Assembly (NCBI GenBank): GCA_947165025.1
Contig: CAMUYQ010000009.1
Location: 1 to 64,000 of the forward strand
Direction of reading: 5' to 3'
From: an uncultured Lachnospiraceae bacterium
GTDB taxonomy: Bacteria > Bacillota > Clostridia > Lachnospirales > Lachnospiraceae
Length of the DNA: 64,000 nucleotides
This document shows, in pieces, positions 27,404-35,384 of the stretch (position 1 is its first letter; each line of letters starts with the position of its first letter). Under the pieces are notes generated by a model. That model made no database searches. It was not told the DNA's origin and was given only the letters and a program-made list of their open reading frames with translations. Both the position numbers and the translations under genes were made by a program.

Positions 27404-28357
27404 ATGAGCGAAAGAGTATTCGGAGTAGACATCGGCGGAACAACCGTGAAGATGGGCATGTTCACAAGGCAGGGAGACCTCATGGAAAAATGGGAGATCC
27501 CGACGAGGACGGAAGACAAAGGAAAGAACATTCTTCCCGATATAGCTTCGTCAATAAAAGAGAAGATGGAAAAAGACGGTATCAGCACCCTCGATGTTGT
27601 CGGGATCGGTATCAGTGTTCCGGGACCCGTTGATGATAGCGGAACGGTCCACAGATGTGTAAATCTCGGATGGGATGTTTTTGATATCGATGAGGAAATG
27701 AAGAAGTATATCGATGTTCCTGTTTTTGCGGGTAACGATGCAAATGCAGCGGCGCTCGGAGAAGCATGGAAGGGTGGCGGAAAAGGATGCAGAAACGTTG
27801 TTGTCGTAACACTCGGTACAGGAGTCGGCGGTGGGATCATCGTGAACGGTAAGATACTGTCGGGCCATATGGGAGCCGGCGGTGAGATCGGTCATATACA
27901 TATCGATGACAGTGAGACCGAGAAATGCGGTTGCGGAAACTGCGGCTGCCTGGAGCAGTATGCATCGGCAACCGGTATCGCAAGACTTGCAAACAGAAGA
28001 CTTGCCAAGGATGATACACCTTCATCGATCAGAGGTGTACAGCATATGAATGCGAAGGTGGTATTTGATGCGGTCAAGGCCGGTGATGCGCTCGCAAAGG
28101 AAGTGGCTGAACAGTTCGGTGACATACTCGGAAAAGGTCTTGCAAATGTTGCTGATGTGACCAATCCCGAAATGTTCGTTATCGGCGGAGGAGTCAGCAA
28201 AGCAGGCCAGGTAGTGATAGATTATATTCAGAAGAACTATGTGAAGTATGTATTCCACGGAAGCCGCGACAGCAAATTCACGCTGGCGACTCTCGGAAAC
28301 GATGCGGGAATATTCGGTTCCGCAAAGCTTGTTCTTGACGGAGTGGCGGCATCTTGA
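27404..28357 (+). CDS. glcK: ROK-family glucokinase
   Basis: A 317-residue sugar kinase that phosphorylates glucose with ATP in the cytosol. The N-terminal phosphate loop is FGVDIGGTTVKMG. The ROK zinc site is CGCGNCGCLEQYAS, and VVTLGTGVGGGIIVNGK is the second signature. There is no DNA-binding N-terminal domain, so it is an enzyme rather than a NagC-type repressor. It lies 2 bases after hprK and overlaps murB by TTGA. Placement beside hprK fits entry of non-PTS glucose from ABC import or oligosaccharide breakdown. Confidence 0.9.
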   Translation: MSERVFGVDIGGTTVKMGMFTRQGDLMEKWEIPTRTEDKGKNILPDIASSIKEKMEKDGISTLDVVGIGISVPGPVDDSGTVHRCVNLGWDVFDIDEEMKKYIDVPVFAGNDANAAALGEAWKGGGKGCRNVVVVTLGTGVGGGIIVNGKILSGHMGAGGEIGHIHIDDSETEKCGCGNCGCLEQYASATGIARLANRRLAKDDTPSSIRGVQHMNAKVVFDAVKAGDALAKEVAEQFGDILGKGLANVADVTNPEMFVIGGGVSKAGQVVIDYIQKNYVKYVFHGSRDSKFTLATLGNDAGIFGSAKLVLDGVAAS

Positions 28358-29283
28358 AAGAGAATCTGACTGAACAGTTAAAGAAAATCACGGATCCGTC
28401 AAATATTCTTACTGATGAGGATATGAGTGCTCACACGACATTCAGGGTCGGAGGGCGTGCGGATGTTTTTGTTAAACCGGCAGATCTTAAGGAGGCGACA
28501 GAAATTGTCCGCCTTCTTTTGATGAATGATCATCCTTTCTGCGTGATAGGAAACGGAAGCAATATCATCGTGACCGACGGCGGTTACAGAGGATGCATAG
28601 TATGTATGACGGACGGCACCGATACGATAAGCGTTAACGGCAATAAGATCACTGCCGGTGCAGGTGCTCTTCTGTCAAAAGTTGCAAGAACTGCATATGA
28701 GAATTCGCTTACCGGTCTTGAATTTGCCTCCGGGATCCCCGGCTCTGTCGGTGGTGCAGTAGTTATGAACGCAGGAGCGTACGGCGGTGAGATGAAGGAT
28801 GTGATCACTTCGGTCACGCTTTTTGATACGGTATCGTATGAAACGGTGACTCTTGGTGCTGATGAGATGAAGTTCGGATACAGAACGAGTATAGTCAAGC
28901 AGCATCCTTATGTTGTCCTTGAGGCAGAGTTTATGCTGCAAAACGGTAAAAGTGAAGAAATAAAAGCGGTAATGGATGATCTTGCGCAGAAGAGACGTGA
29001 TAAGCAGCCGCTGGAGTATCCCAGTGCGGGAAGTACGTTCAAACGTCCGGAAGGATATTTTGCCGCAAAGCTTATCGAAGATGCCGGCCTTAAAGGATTT
29101 TCCGTAGGGGGAGCAAGGGTATCGGAAAAGCACAGCGGATTTGTGATAAATGCGGGTGGCGCGACGGCAACGGATGTGCTGGATGTGATAAAGGAAGTTT
29201 CCGACAGGGTATTTGAATCGTCCGGTGTACGTCTTGAGAGAGAAGTTGTGATACTCGGTGAAGGTGTTGAGGAGCTGTCATGA
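28354..29283 (+). CDS. murB: UDP-N-acetylenolpyruvoylglucosamine reductase
   Basis: A 309-residue FAD enzyme that reduces the enolpyruvyl group to make UDP-N-acetylmuramate in peptidoglycan synthesis. FAD-binding blocks are FCVIGNGSNIIVTDGG and GIPGSVGGAVVMNAGAYGGEM. The catalytic-loop region is YPSAGSTFKRP, typical of type II-like MurB. The start is TTG, overlapping the ROK kinase stop (TTGA), so it relies on coupled translation. MurA, the preceding step, is at 47769. Confidence 0.95.
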   Translation: MKENLTEQLKKITDPSNILTDEDMSAHTTFRVGGRADVFVKPADLKEATEIVRLLLMNDHPFCVIGNGSNIIVTDGGYRGCIVCMTDGTDTISVNGNKITAGAGALLSKVARTAYENSLTGLEFASGIPGSVGGAVVMNAGAYGGEMKDVITSVTLFDTVSYETVTLGADEMKFGYRTSIVKQHPYVVLEAEFMLQNGKSEEIKAVMDDLAQKRRDKQPLEYPSAGSTFKRPEGYFAAKLIEDAGLKGFSVGGARVSEKHSGFVINAGGATATDVLDVIKEVSDRVFESSGVRLEREVVILGEGVEELS

Positions 29284-30152
29284 GATTTGTCGTAGTTACC
29301 GGCCTGAGCGGTGCCGGAAAAAGCACAACCTTAAACTATCTTGAGGATGCGGGTTATTACTGTGTTGATAATCTTCCGGTCCAGCTTATCTCCGAATTTG
29401 CAAAGCTTCTGAACGAAAACGATGAGATAGAAAGAGCCGCTCTCGGGATCGACGTGAGGACGGGATCGGCTTTTGACGAGCTTGAGTCCGCGCTTGAGAA
29501 CATAGGCAGTATGGGTATAGATTATGAGATCCTGTTCCTTGAATCGGACGACAGTGTGCTCGTAAAAAGATATAAGGAAACGAGAAGGCTTCATCCGCTG
29601 GCGTTCGGAGACAGGATTGAAGTCGGTATCGAAAGGGAGAGAAAGAGACTTTCCAACATCAAAAAAAGAGCGGGTCATATAATCGATACATCCCGCATGC
29701 TGACAAGGGAACTGAAAGCCGAGATCGACAGGATATTTGTCAATGACCTCGAATTCAAAAACCTTTACGTTACGATACTGTCATTCGGATTTAAATACGG
29801 GATCCCTTCGGATGCGGATCTTGTATTTGATGTAAGGTTCCTTCCCAATCCGTATTATCATGACGAACTCCGTCCGCTTACCGGAAAGGATAAGGCGGTA
29901 TCGGATTTTGTTCTCGGATTTGATGAGGCACACGCGTTTCTTGATAAGCTTGAGGACATGCTTGCTTTTCTGATACCCAACTATATTGCCGAAGGCAAAA
30001 ATCAGCTCGTTGTCGCTATCGGCTGCACGGGAGGAAAGCACAGGAGCATCACTCTTGCAGAGGCGCTGTATGAGAGAATGGGCAAATACGATGATTACGG
30101 GTTCAGACTGGAGCACAGGGATTTCGGTAAAGATGCTCTTCGGGGAAAATAA
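29280..30152 (+). CDS. rapZ: RapZ/YvcJ nucleotide-binding protein
   Basis: A 290-residue P-loop protein (GLSGAGKS, residues 8-15) of the RapZ/YvcJ family. The Enterobacteria version controls glucosamine-6-phosphate synthase through small RNAs; in Firmicutes the role is less clear. The C-terminal block VAIGCTGGKHRSITLAEAL is well conserved. It overlaps murB by ATGA and is followed 2 bases later by whiA. In Bacillus a yvcK gene lies between these two; here it is missing. Confidence 0.93.
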   Translation: MRFVVVTGLSGAGKSTTLNYLEDAGYYCVDNLPVQLISEFAKLLNENDEIERAALGIDVRTGSAFDELESALENIGSMGIDYEILFLESDDSVLVKRYKETRRLHPLAFGDRIEVGIERERKRLSNIKKRAGHIIDTSRMLTRELKAEIDRIFVNDLEFKNLYVTILSFGFKYGIPSDADLVFDVRFLPNPYYHDELRPLTGKDKAVSDFVLGFDEAHAFLDKLEDMLAFLIPNYIAEGKNQLVVAIGCTGGKHRSITLAEALYERMGKYDDYGFRLEHRDFGKDALRGK

Positions 30153-30154
30153 AC

Positions 30155-31069
30155 ATGTCATTTTCCGGAAATATCAAAGAAGAACTTGAGCGGCTGATCG
30201 CGCCGTCGAGACACTGCCAGCTGGCGGAGCTTGCTGCGATTTATGATTTTTGCGGTAAAGAAACGGAAGAAAGAGACGGTAAAATGGTCATTTCTTCCGA
30301 AAATGAGCTTGCGGTCAGAAAATGCTTTACTTTGCTTAAGAAAACATTTAATATGAATAAGGATTACAGGCAGAATGAGCCGTTATACCGCAAAATCGGG
30401 GCTCAGTACCGTCTTGAGATCGAAGATGCCAAAGATGCCGACAGGATCCGTTCGGCCGTGAAGGTCACGGAAGATGTCATGAGATCCTGCTGCAGAAGGG
30501 CATATATCAGAGGTGCATTTCTTGCCGCCGGTTCGGTCAGTGATCCTGAAAAATCGTATCATTTGGAAATAGTGTGCCAGGATGAGAGACGGGCACATTT
30601 TTTGGCGGGACTGCTCGAGAGCTTTGAAATACAGGCCAAGATCATCCTGCGGAAGAAATATCATGTTCTGTACGTTAAGGACGGAACAAAGATCGTTGAG
30701 ACGCTCAATGTCATGGGAGCGCATATCGCACTGATGGATTTCGAGAACATGAGGATCCTGAAGGAAATGCGCAACACCGTCAACCGTAAGGTTAACTGCG
30801 AGACGGCAAATATCCAGAAGACGGTAACTGCCGCCCAGAGACAGATCGATGACATAAGGCATCTCATGAGCATCGATGCATATAAGGAGCTCAGTGCGGA
30901 ACTGAAGGAGATGGCTGAACTTCGTATAGCGCATCCGGAAGCATCATTGAAAGAGCTGGGAGAACTCAGTACGCCGGCACTCGGCAAATCGGGAGTCAAT
31001 CACAGACTCCGCAAACTGTCCCGGATAGCTCAGGAAACTTTACATCCAAAGACAACAGGTCTTAGGTGA
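30155..31069 (+). CDS. whiA: WhiA-family DNA-binding protein
   Basis: A 304-residue protein with a degenerate homing-endonuclease-like (LAGLIDADG) N-terminal part (RRAYIRGAFLAAGSVSDP) and a C-terminal helix-turn-helix domain (SLKELGELSTPALGKSGVNH). WhiA proteins affect cell division and chromosome segregation in Firmicutes and sporulation in Streptomyces. It is 2 bases downstream of rapZ and 12 upstream of the HPr-like gene. Confidence 0.94.
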   Translation: MSFSGNIKEELERLIAPSRHCQLAELAAIYDFCGKETEERDGKMVISSENELAVRKCFTLLKKTFNMNKDYRQNEPLYRKIGAQYRLEIEDAKDADRIRSAVKVTEDVMRSCCRRAYIRGAFLAAGSVSDPEKSYHLEIVCQDERRAHFLAGLLESFEIQAKIILRKKYHVLYVKDGTKIVETLNVMGAHIALMDFENMRILKEMRNTVNRKVNCETANIQKTVTAAQRQIDDIRHLMSIDAYKELSAELKEMAELRIAHPEASLKELGELSTPALGKSGVNHRLRKLSRIAQETLHPKTTGLR

Positions 31070-31081
31070 AGGAGGAGAATT

Positions 31082-31336
31082 ATGACAAAAAAGGAAACGG
31101 TTATCCGTCTGGAGAATGGATTGGAGGCAAGACCGATCGCCCTGCTCGTTCAGGTGGCAAGCCAGTATGACAGTTCGATCTATCTTGAGTACGGAGATAA
31201 AAGAGTTAATGCCAAGAGTATAATGGGAATGATGACGCTGGTACTCGTTGCCGGAGATACCGTTACCGTAACGGCGGACGGTTCTGACGAGGAAACGGCG
31301 GTTGATGCGATCGTTACATATCTTGCGGGAGAATAA
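31082..31336 (+). CDS. Crh-like HPr paralogue lacking the catalytic His
   Basis: An 84-residue HPr-fold protein with standard length and sequence. The PTS phosphorylation site that normally reads GLHARP is NGLEARP, with Glu15 in place of His15. Ser46 and its surroundings (VNAKSIMGMM) are intact. It therefore should not accept phosphate from enzyme I but should be a substrate of HPr kinase, like Bacillus Crh, which has Gln15. It is the last gene of the hprK cluster, and Crh follows whiA in Bacillus too. GGAGG precedes the ATG. Expected role: a Ser46-P corepressor of CcpA or a metabolic regulator. Confidence 0.85.
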   Translation: MTKKETVIRLENGLEARPIALLVQVASQYDSSIYLEYGDKRVNAKSIMGMMTLVLVAGDTVTVTADGSDEETAVDAIVTYLAGE

Positions 31337-31350
31337 AAACCCTAAAAAAA

Positions 31351-31427
31351 GGGAGGATGCCAAGTAGCTGGGCTACTTGGCATTTATTATGAAAAAGTAT
31401 TTGCAATGTATTGTCTCGTCTTTATGA
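31351..31427 (+). other. Hairpin-bridged start site and MKKY mini reading frame, copy A
   Basis: GGGAGG (31351-31356) is directly followed by a perfect 12-base hairpin (ATGCCAAGTAGC 31357-31368, loop TGG, GCTACTTGGCAT 31372-31383), then TTATT and an ATG at 31389. The frame encodes MKKYLQCIVSSL and stops at 31427. Folding would place the Shine-Dalgarno next to the ATG. The same arrangement with the same five-base gap occurs at 44775. The hairpin may also end the hprK cluster transcript, though its T tract is poor. Confidence 0.55.
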
Positions 31428-31439
31428 TGTTAGTATAGT
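31411..31439 (+). promoter_or_regulatory. Promoter upstream of the GNAT gene
   Basis: TTGTCT (31411-31416) and TATAGT (31434-31439) with a 17-base spacer resemble a sigma-A promoter, overlapping the end of the mini reading frame. Transcripts would carry a leader of about 120 bases holding the TATGAACA repeats. Confidence 0.5.
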
Positions 31440-31490
31440 TCACATAAATGTCTAAAAAATGTTCCACAAATGAAAAGTTTTTAAATTAAA

Positions 31491-31509
31491 TATGAACAAA
31501 TTATGAACA
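31491..31509 (+). repeat. TATGAACA direct repeat block, copy A
   Basis: TATGAACAAATTATGAACA contains two TATGAACA units with an 11-base period. The identical 19 bases occur at 44883-44901 downstream of the second hairpin element. An 11-base period suits a protein binding one face of the helix. Confidence 0.6.
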
Positions 31510-31569
31510 GTAGTTTTCGTAATCTTGCATTAAATCAGGCTCACCAAATAGTAAAAAAAGACAATAAAA

Positions 31570-32475
31570 ATGGATGACAGAAAAACAGTACCGTCACATA
31601 TAATACTTTTTGTTGACAAAACGGTCTCCCGGGATGACATCTCGGCATTTTGCACAAACATAAAAAAAGAAAATCCACTTACAGAGATCACTTTCCGTAG
31701 TTATGACAACCTGTCCGGAGATACCGCTCCGGTATCGCTTTGCGATATTACCGGCGGCGCGTCCGAAAACAGGGATGACCTGTTTGTGATAACCGATCAG
31801 CAGTCTGCAGTATCGGCCCTTGCCGGCACGGGGACAGCATGTGCCGGACTTGCTTCGGGAAAAGAAGGGGACAGCGGACCGTCAGGTGTTCTGTACGTTA
31901 TAGAAGACCTGGAATTCATGACCCTTTCCAGGATCGGAAGGATGTGGCAGAGATTTCACGGGATCCCGTGGACCATCACCGAAACGGAACGTCTTATCAT
32001 AAGGGAACAGACACCGGAAGATCTTGACAGGCTGTATGAGATATATGACGACGATGAAGTCCGTAAATTCGTGGAGCCGCTCTATGAAGACAGAAAGGCG
32101 GAGGAGGAATATCTTCGAAAATACATAGACAACCAGTACCGCTTTTATGAATACGGACAATGGGCCCTCGTTCTGAAAGAAACGTCAGAAGTCATAGGAA
32201 GAGCCGGGATATCCTTAAGGGAAGGCTATGATGATCCGGAACTGGGGTATGTTATAGATAAAAGGTACCGAAGGCTCGGATATGCCAAAGAAGCGCTGTC
32301 TGCCATTATCGGTTACGGCTCTGACGAGCTTGATATGATCAGGTTTATGGCGTTTACGAAAAATTCCAACAGATCATCCGTCAGGCTGCTTGAAAGTCTC
32401 GGATTCGAAAGGGCCGGAAGCGATATGATAATGGGCACCGTTCACGACATGTATCTTTTGACCTTACAGCAATAA
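31570..32475 (+). CDS. GNAT acetyltransferase with degenerate N-terminal domain
   Basis: A 301-residue protein. The C-terminal part (about 140-300) is a RimJ-type GNAT acetyltransferase (ETERLIIREQTPEDLDRLY, ELGYVIDKRYRRLGYAKEAL with the acetyl-CoA loop). The N-terminal part of about 115 residues looks like the remnant of a HAD-like domain (DLFVITDQQSAVSALAGTGTA) that often precedes this GNAT type in Lachnospiraceae. The substrate is unknown. No Shine-Dalgarno is visible before the ATG, so the start is less certain. Confidence 0.75.
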   Translation: MDDRKTVPSHIILFVDKTVSRDDISAFCTNIKKENPLTEITFRSYDNLSGDTAPVSLCDITGGASENRDDLFVITDQQSAVSALAGTGTACAGLASGKEGDSGPSGVLYVIEDLEFMTLSRIGRMWQRFHGIPWTITETERLIIREQTPEDLDRLYEIYDDDEVRKFVEPLYEDRKAEEEYLRKYIDNQYRFYEYGQWALVLKETSEVIGRAGISLREGYDDPELGYVIDKRYRRLGYAKEALSAIIGYGSDELDMIRFMAFTKNSNRSSVRLLESLGFERAGSDMIMGTVHDMYLLTLQQ

Positions 32476-32477
32476 AA

Positions 32478-32486
32478 TGGTAAAAT
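32478..32486 (+). promoter_or_regulatory. Extended -10 before the GGDEF-like gene
   Basis: TGGTAAAAT lies just after the GNAT stop codon; it is a TGN-extended -10 without an obvious -35, 36 bases before the start chosen for the next gene. Confidence 0.35.
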
Positions 32487-32521
32487 AGTGAAGTGTTTTG
32501 TGCACGTGAATGGAGAAGATA

Positions 32522-33406
32522 ATGGACGAAGAACAGAGAAGATCAGCAGCCAAAGGTGATGGAAAGATTGTTTCATATATAGGGATAGGAATGATGCTTC
32601 TGGCATTCATTCTTGCGGTTGTTATAACAGCATCGACAGGTTCCGATTACATGGCACAGAACATTGTCATGACTGTAGCCCTTGCCATAGCCGTAGTGGT
32701 GACGATAGCCGGATATCTTACGATAGCCATAATCGTTGCAGCGGTTTCCACAGTTATCTTTGCGGGACTTAAGATCTATTCGCTCATTGCGCTTCAGAAG
32801 GCTTTTCCGCCGATATCTTTTTTGTGGATAATACTTCCCGCAGTCTGCGTTGTGGGCATTGCACTTTATATCAGAAGATACAACCCGCTCACGCTTGAAA
32901 ACGCACTTCTCAAAAAGCAGATCGCCGAACTTGTAATGATCGATCCGATCACGGGCCTTTATAATCTCAGAAGCCTGTTCATGGATATACAGACGCAGAT
33001 CTCATACGCGGAAAGAAATGACAGTCCGATCTCACTCATGATAATCAGACTGCGCTACCCCGCCGAGATGCGCAAAGTCCTTAAGACTTCCCAGTATGAA
33101 AAAGTCATAAAGCAGTTGTCACTTCTTCTTGTCGATACCGTAAGACTTGAGGACAGGGTTTATTCGATCGACGAGAACGGCGGATTCGGAATAATCCTTA
33201 CCTGTGACAGGGACGGTACGAAGATAGTCGAGAACCGTCTTCGTGAAAAGCTTGCGGATCCCAAGTGGTTTGAGGGAATATCCGACAAGCAGCAGATACG
33301 CACCGAAGTCAAGATAGGATATCTTCAGTACGAGAAAGAGAAGTACAACCGTAACGCGAACGAATTCAAAGACGACGTTGAAGAAGAAGTTAACTACGAC
33401 GTCTGA
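32522..33406 (+). CDS. Membrane protein with degenerate GGDEF domain
   Basis: A 294-residue protein: four membrane helices in the first 120 residues, then a GGDEF-like domain starting DPITGLYNLRSL. The catalytic GGDEF is replaced by ENGGFG, so diguanylate cyclase activity is unlikely. ATG 32522 is preferred over 32510 because GGAG at 32512-32515 sits six bases before it. The next gene follows after 14 bases. It may bind GTP or cyclic-di-GMP as a sensor; two HD-GYP proteins in the window show that cyclic-di-GMP signalling is probably present. Confidence 0.7.
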   Translation: MDEEQRRSAAKGDGKIVSYIGIGMMLLAFILAVVITASTGSDYMAQNIVMTVALAIAVVVTIAGYLTIAIIVAAVSTVIFAGLKIYSLIALQKAFPPISFLWIILPAVCVVGIALYIRRYNPLTLENALLKKQIAELVMIDPITGLYNLRSLFMDIQTQISYAERNDSPISLMIIRLRYPAEMRKVLKTSQYEKVIKQLSLLLVDTVRLEDRVYSIDENGGFGIILTCDRDGTKIVENRLREKLADPKWFEGISDKQQIRTEVKIGYLQYEKEKYNRNANEFKDDVEEEVNYDV

Positions 33407-33420
33407 TAAGGAGGTAATAA

Positions 33421-34380
33421 ATGAAGTATTTCATAACCGGCGGTGCCGGATTCATCGGATCCAACATGGCGGACAGACTTTTGTCTGAGCCCGAGAATGA
33501 AGTTGTTGTTTACGACAATTTCTCAACAGGCAGACGGGAGTTTCTTGAAGACGCATTAAAGAATGACAGGTTCACTCTTGTTGAAGGAGACACGCTCGAT
33601 CTTCCCGCGATCACAAAAGCGATGGAGGGATGTGAGTTCGTATTCCATTTTGCTGCAAATGCCGATGTCAGGATGGGATGCGAGCATCCGAGAAAAGATC
33701 TTGAGCAGAACACAATAGCAACGTATAACGTGCTTGAAGCAATGAGAGCAAACGGGATAAAGAGGATAGGTTTTTCTTCAACGGGAAGTGTATACGGAGA
33801 GGCGGAAGTGATCCCGACCCCCGAGAATGCACCGTTCCCGATCCAGACTTCTCTTTACGGTGCGTCAAAGCTCGCATGCGAAGGACTTCTTGCGGCATAT
33901 GCCGAAGGATTCGGATTCACGGCTTATATTTTCAGATTCGTTTCGATCCTCGGTGAACGCTATACACACGGTCATGTGTTTGATTTTTGCAAAAAGCTTT
34001 CCGACGACCCGACGAAGCTTCACATACTCGGAGACGGACATCAGAAAAAATCATATCTGTACGTTAAGGACTGTATGGAAGCTATTCTCACCGTTGTCAG
34101 GAACGCAAAGGAAAAGGTCAACATTTACAATCTTGGGACGGATGAGTATGTTGAGGTTAACGACTCCGTCAGATTCATATGCGGCAAGCTCGGTGTAACT
34201 CCGCAGTTTACGTATGAAGGCGGTGAGCGCGGATGGATCGGCGATAATCCGTTCATATATCTTGATACGAAGAAAGTAAGATCACTTGGATGGAAGCCGA
34301 AGGCAACCATCGAAGACGGAGTCATCAAAACAGTCGAATACCTGCAGGCAAATCCGTGGGTATTTAAGGCAAGAGACTGA
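33421..34380 (+). CDS. NAD-dependent nucleotide-sugar epimerase/dehydratase
   Basis: A 319-residue short-chain dehydrogenase of the extended family. The Rossmann motif GGAGFIGS is at the N-terminus, and the catalytic Tyr146-x-x-x-Lys150 is in YGASK after the FSSTGSVYG strand. It resembles UDP-glucose or GDP-sugar 4-epimerases. It starts a run of sugar-nucleotide genes (GHMP kinase, nucleotidyltransferase-phosphatase fusion, isomerase, transaldolase), so it probably edits a heptose or hexose nucleotide sugar for a surface glycan. Exact activity not readable. Confidence 0.8.
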   Translation: MKYFITGGAGFIGSNMADRLLSEPENEVVVYDNFSTGRREFLEDALKNDRFTLVEGDTLDLPAITKAMEGCEFVFHFAANADVRMGCEHPRKDLEQNTIATYNVLEAMRANGIKRIGFSSTGSVYGEAEVIPTPENAPFPIQTSLYGASKLACEGLLAAYAEGFGFTAYIFRFVSILGERYTHGHVFDFCKKLSDDPTKLHILGDGHQKKSYLYVKDCMEAILTVVRNAKEKVNIYNLGTDEYVEVNDSVRFICGKLGVTPQFTYEGGERGWIGDNPFIYLDTKKVRSLGWKPKATIEDGVIKTVEYLQANPWVFKARD

Positions 34381-34409
34381 TAAACGGATCACAACGTTAG
34401 GAGAAACAT

Positions 34410-35384
34410 ATGATAATTGCACGCAGTCCCTTAAGAATAACACTCGGAGGAGGCGGAACGGATCTTCCTTCATATTATGAGGAAAGAGAAGGCTTTCTTA
34501 TTTCAGCTGCCATAGACAAGTATGTCTACATCACGCTTCATGAGACATTTGAAAAAGGATATCTGATCAAGTATTCCAAGTATGAAAAGTGCAGTGAGAT
34601 AGATGAGATACAGCACCCGATAATACGTGAAGCCCTGAAAATGCTTGAATGGGACAAACCGTGTCTGGAGCTGTGCTCCATGGCGGACATACCCGCGGGA
34701 ACGGGTCTCGGATCATCAAGTTCGTTCACGACGGCACTTCTTCGTGCACTTCATACGATGCAGGGTAACATCGTTTCGACAAGGACACTTGCGGAAGAGG
34801 CTTGTGAGATTGAGATGAACAGACTGAAAGAGCCGATCGGAAAGCAGGACCAGTATATCGCAAGCTACGGCGGTATCACATGTATGAACTTCCACAAGGA
34901 CGGTTACGTATGGGTAGATCCGCTGAGAATGTCCGATGAGACTCTCTATAATCTTGAAGACAATCTGATACTTTTCTTCACGGGATTTTCGCGTTCTGCA
35001 GGTAACATATTGAAAGAGCAGAATGACAAGAGTAAAGAGCATAACGAGGATATGCTGAAGAATCTTGATTTTGTAAAGGACCTCGGATACCAGAGCAAGA
35101 AAGCTCTTGAAAAGGGAGACCTTGATACGTTCGCTGATATCATGAATGTTCACTGGGAATACAAGAAGAAGAGAAGCGGCGGAATGAGTAATCCGCAGAT
35201 CGATGAATGGTACAGCCTTGCGCTTGAAAACGGTGCACAGGGCGGCAAGATGATCGGTGCCGGCGGCGGCGGATTCCTGATGTTCTATGCAAAGGACAAG
35301 GTACGGCTTCGTAATGCCATGAAAGATACAGGCATGAGTGAAGTAAGGTTCAGGTTTGAGAAAGAGGGATCAAGGATCTTATGA
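34410..35384 (+). CDS. hddA: GHMP kinase, heptose-7-phosphate kinase-like
   Basis: A 324-residue kinase of the galactokinase/mevalonate kinase superfamily. It begins RSPLRITLGGGGTDLPSYY, the signature of D-glycero-D-manno-heptose 7-phosphate kinases (HddA type). The ATP loop is PAGTGLGSSSSFTTAL (about 95-108), and the C-terminal GKMIGAGGGGFLMF is present. Neighbours supply the other steps: isomerase, guanylyltransferase and phosphatase. Fucokinase-type activity is an alternative. The next gene overlaps it by four bases. Confidence 0.75.
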   Translation: MIIARSPLRITLGGGGTDLPSYYEEREGFLISAAIDKYVYITLHETFEKGYLIKYSKYEKCSEIDEIQHPIIREALKMLEWDKPCLELCSMADIPAGTGLGSSSSFTTALLRALHTMQGNIVSTRTLAEEACEIEMNRLKEPIGKQDQYIASYGGITCMNFHKDGYVWVDPLRMSDETLYNLEDNLILFFTGFSRSAGNILKEQNDKSKEHNEDMLKNLDFVKDLGYQSKKALEKGDLDTFADIMNVHWEYKKKRSGGMSNPQIDEWYSLALENGAQGGKMIGAGGGGFLMFYAKDKVRLRNAMKDTGMSEVRFRFEKEGSRIL

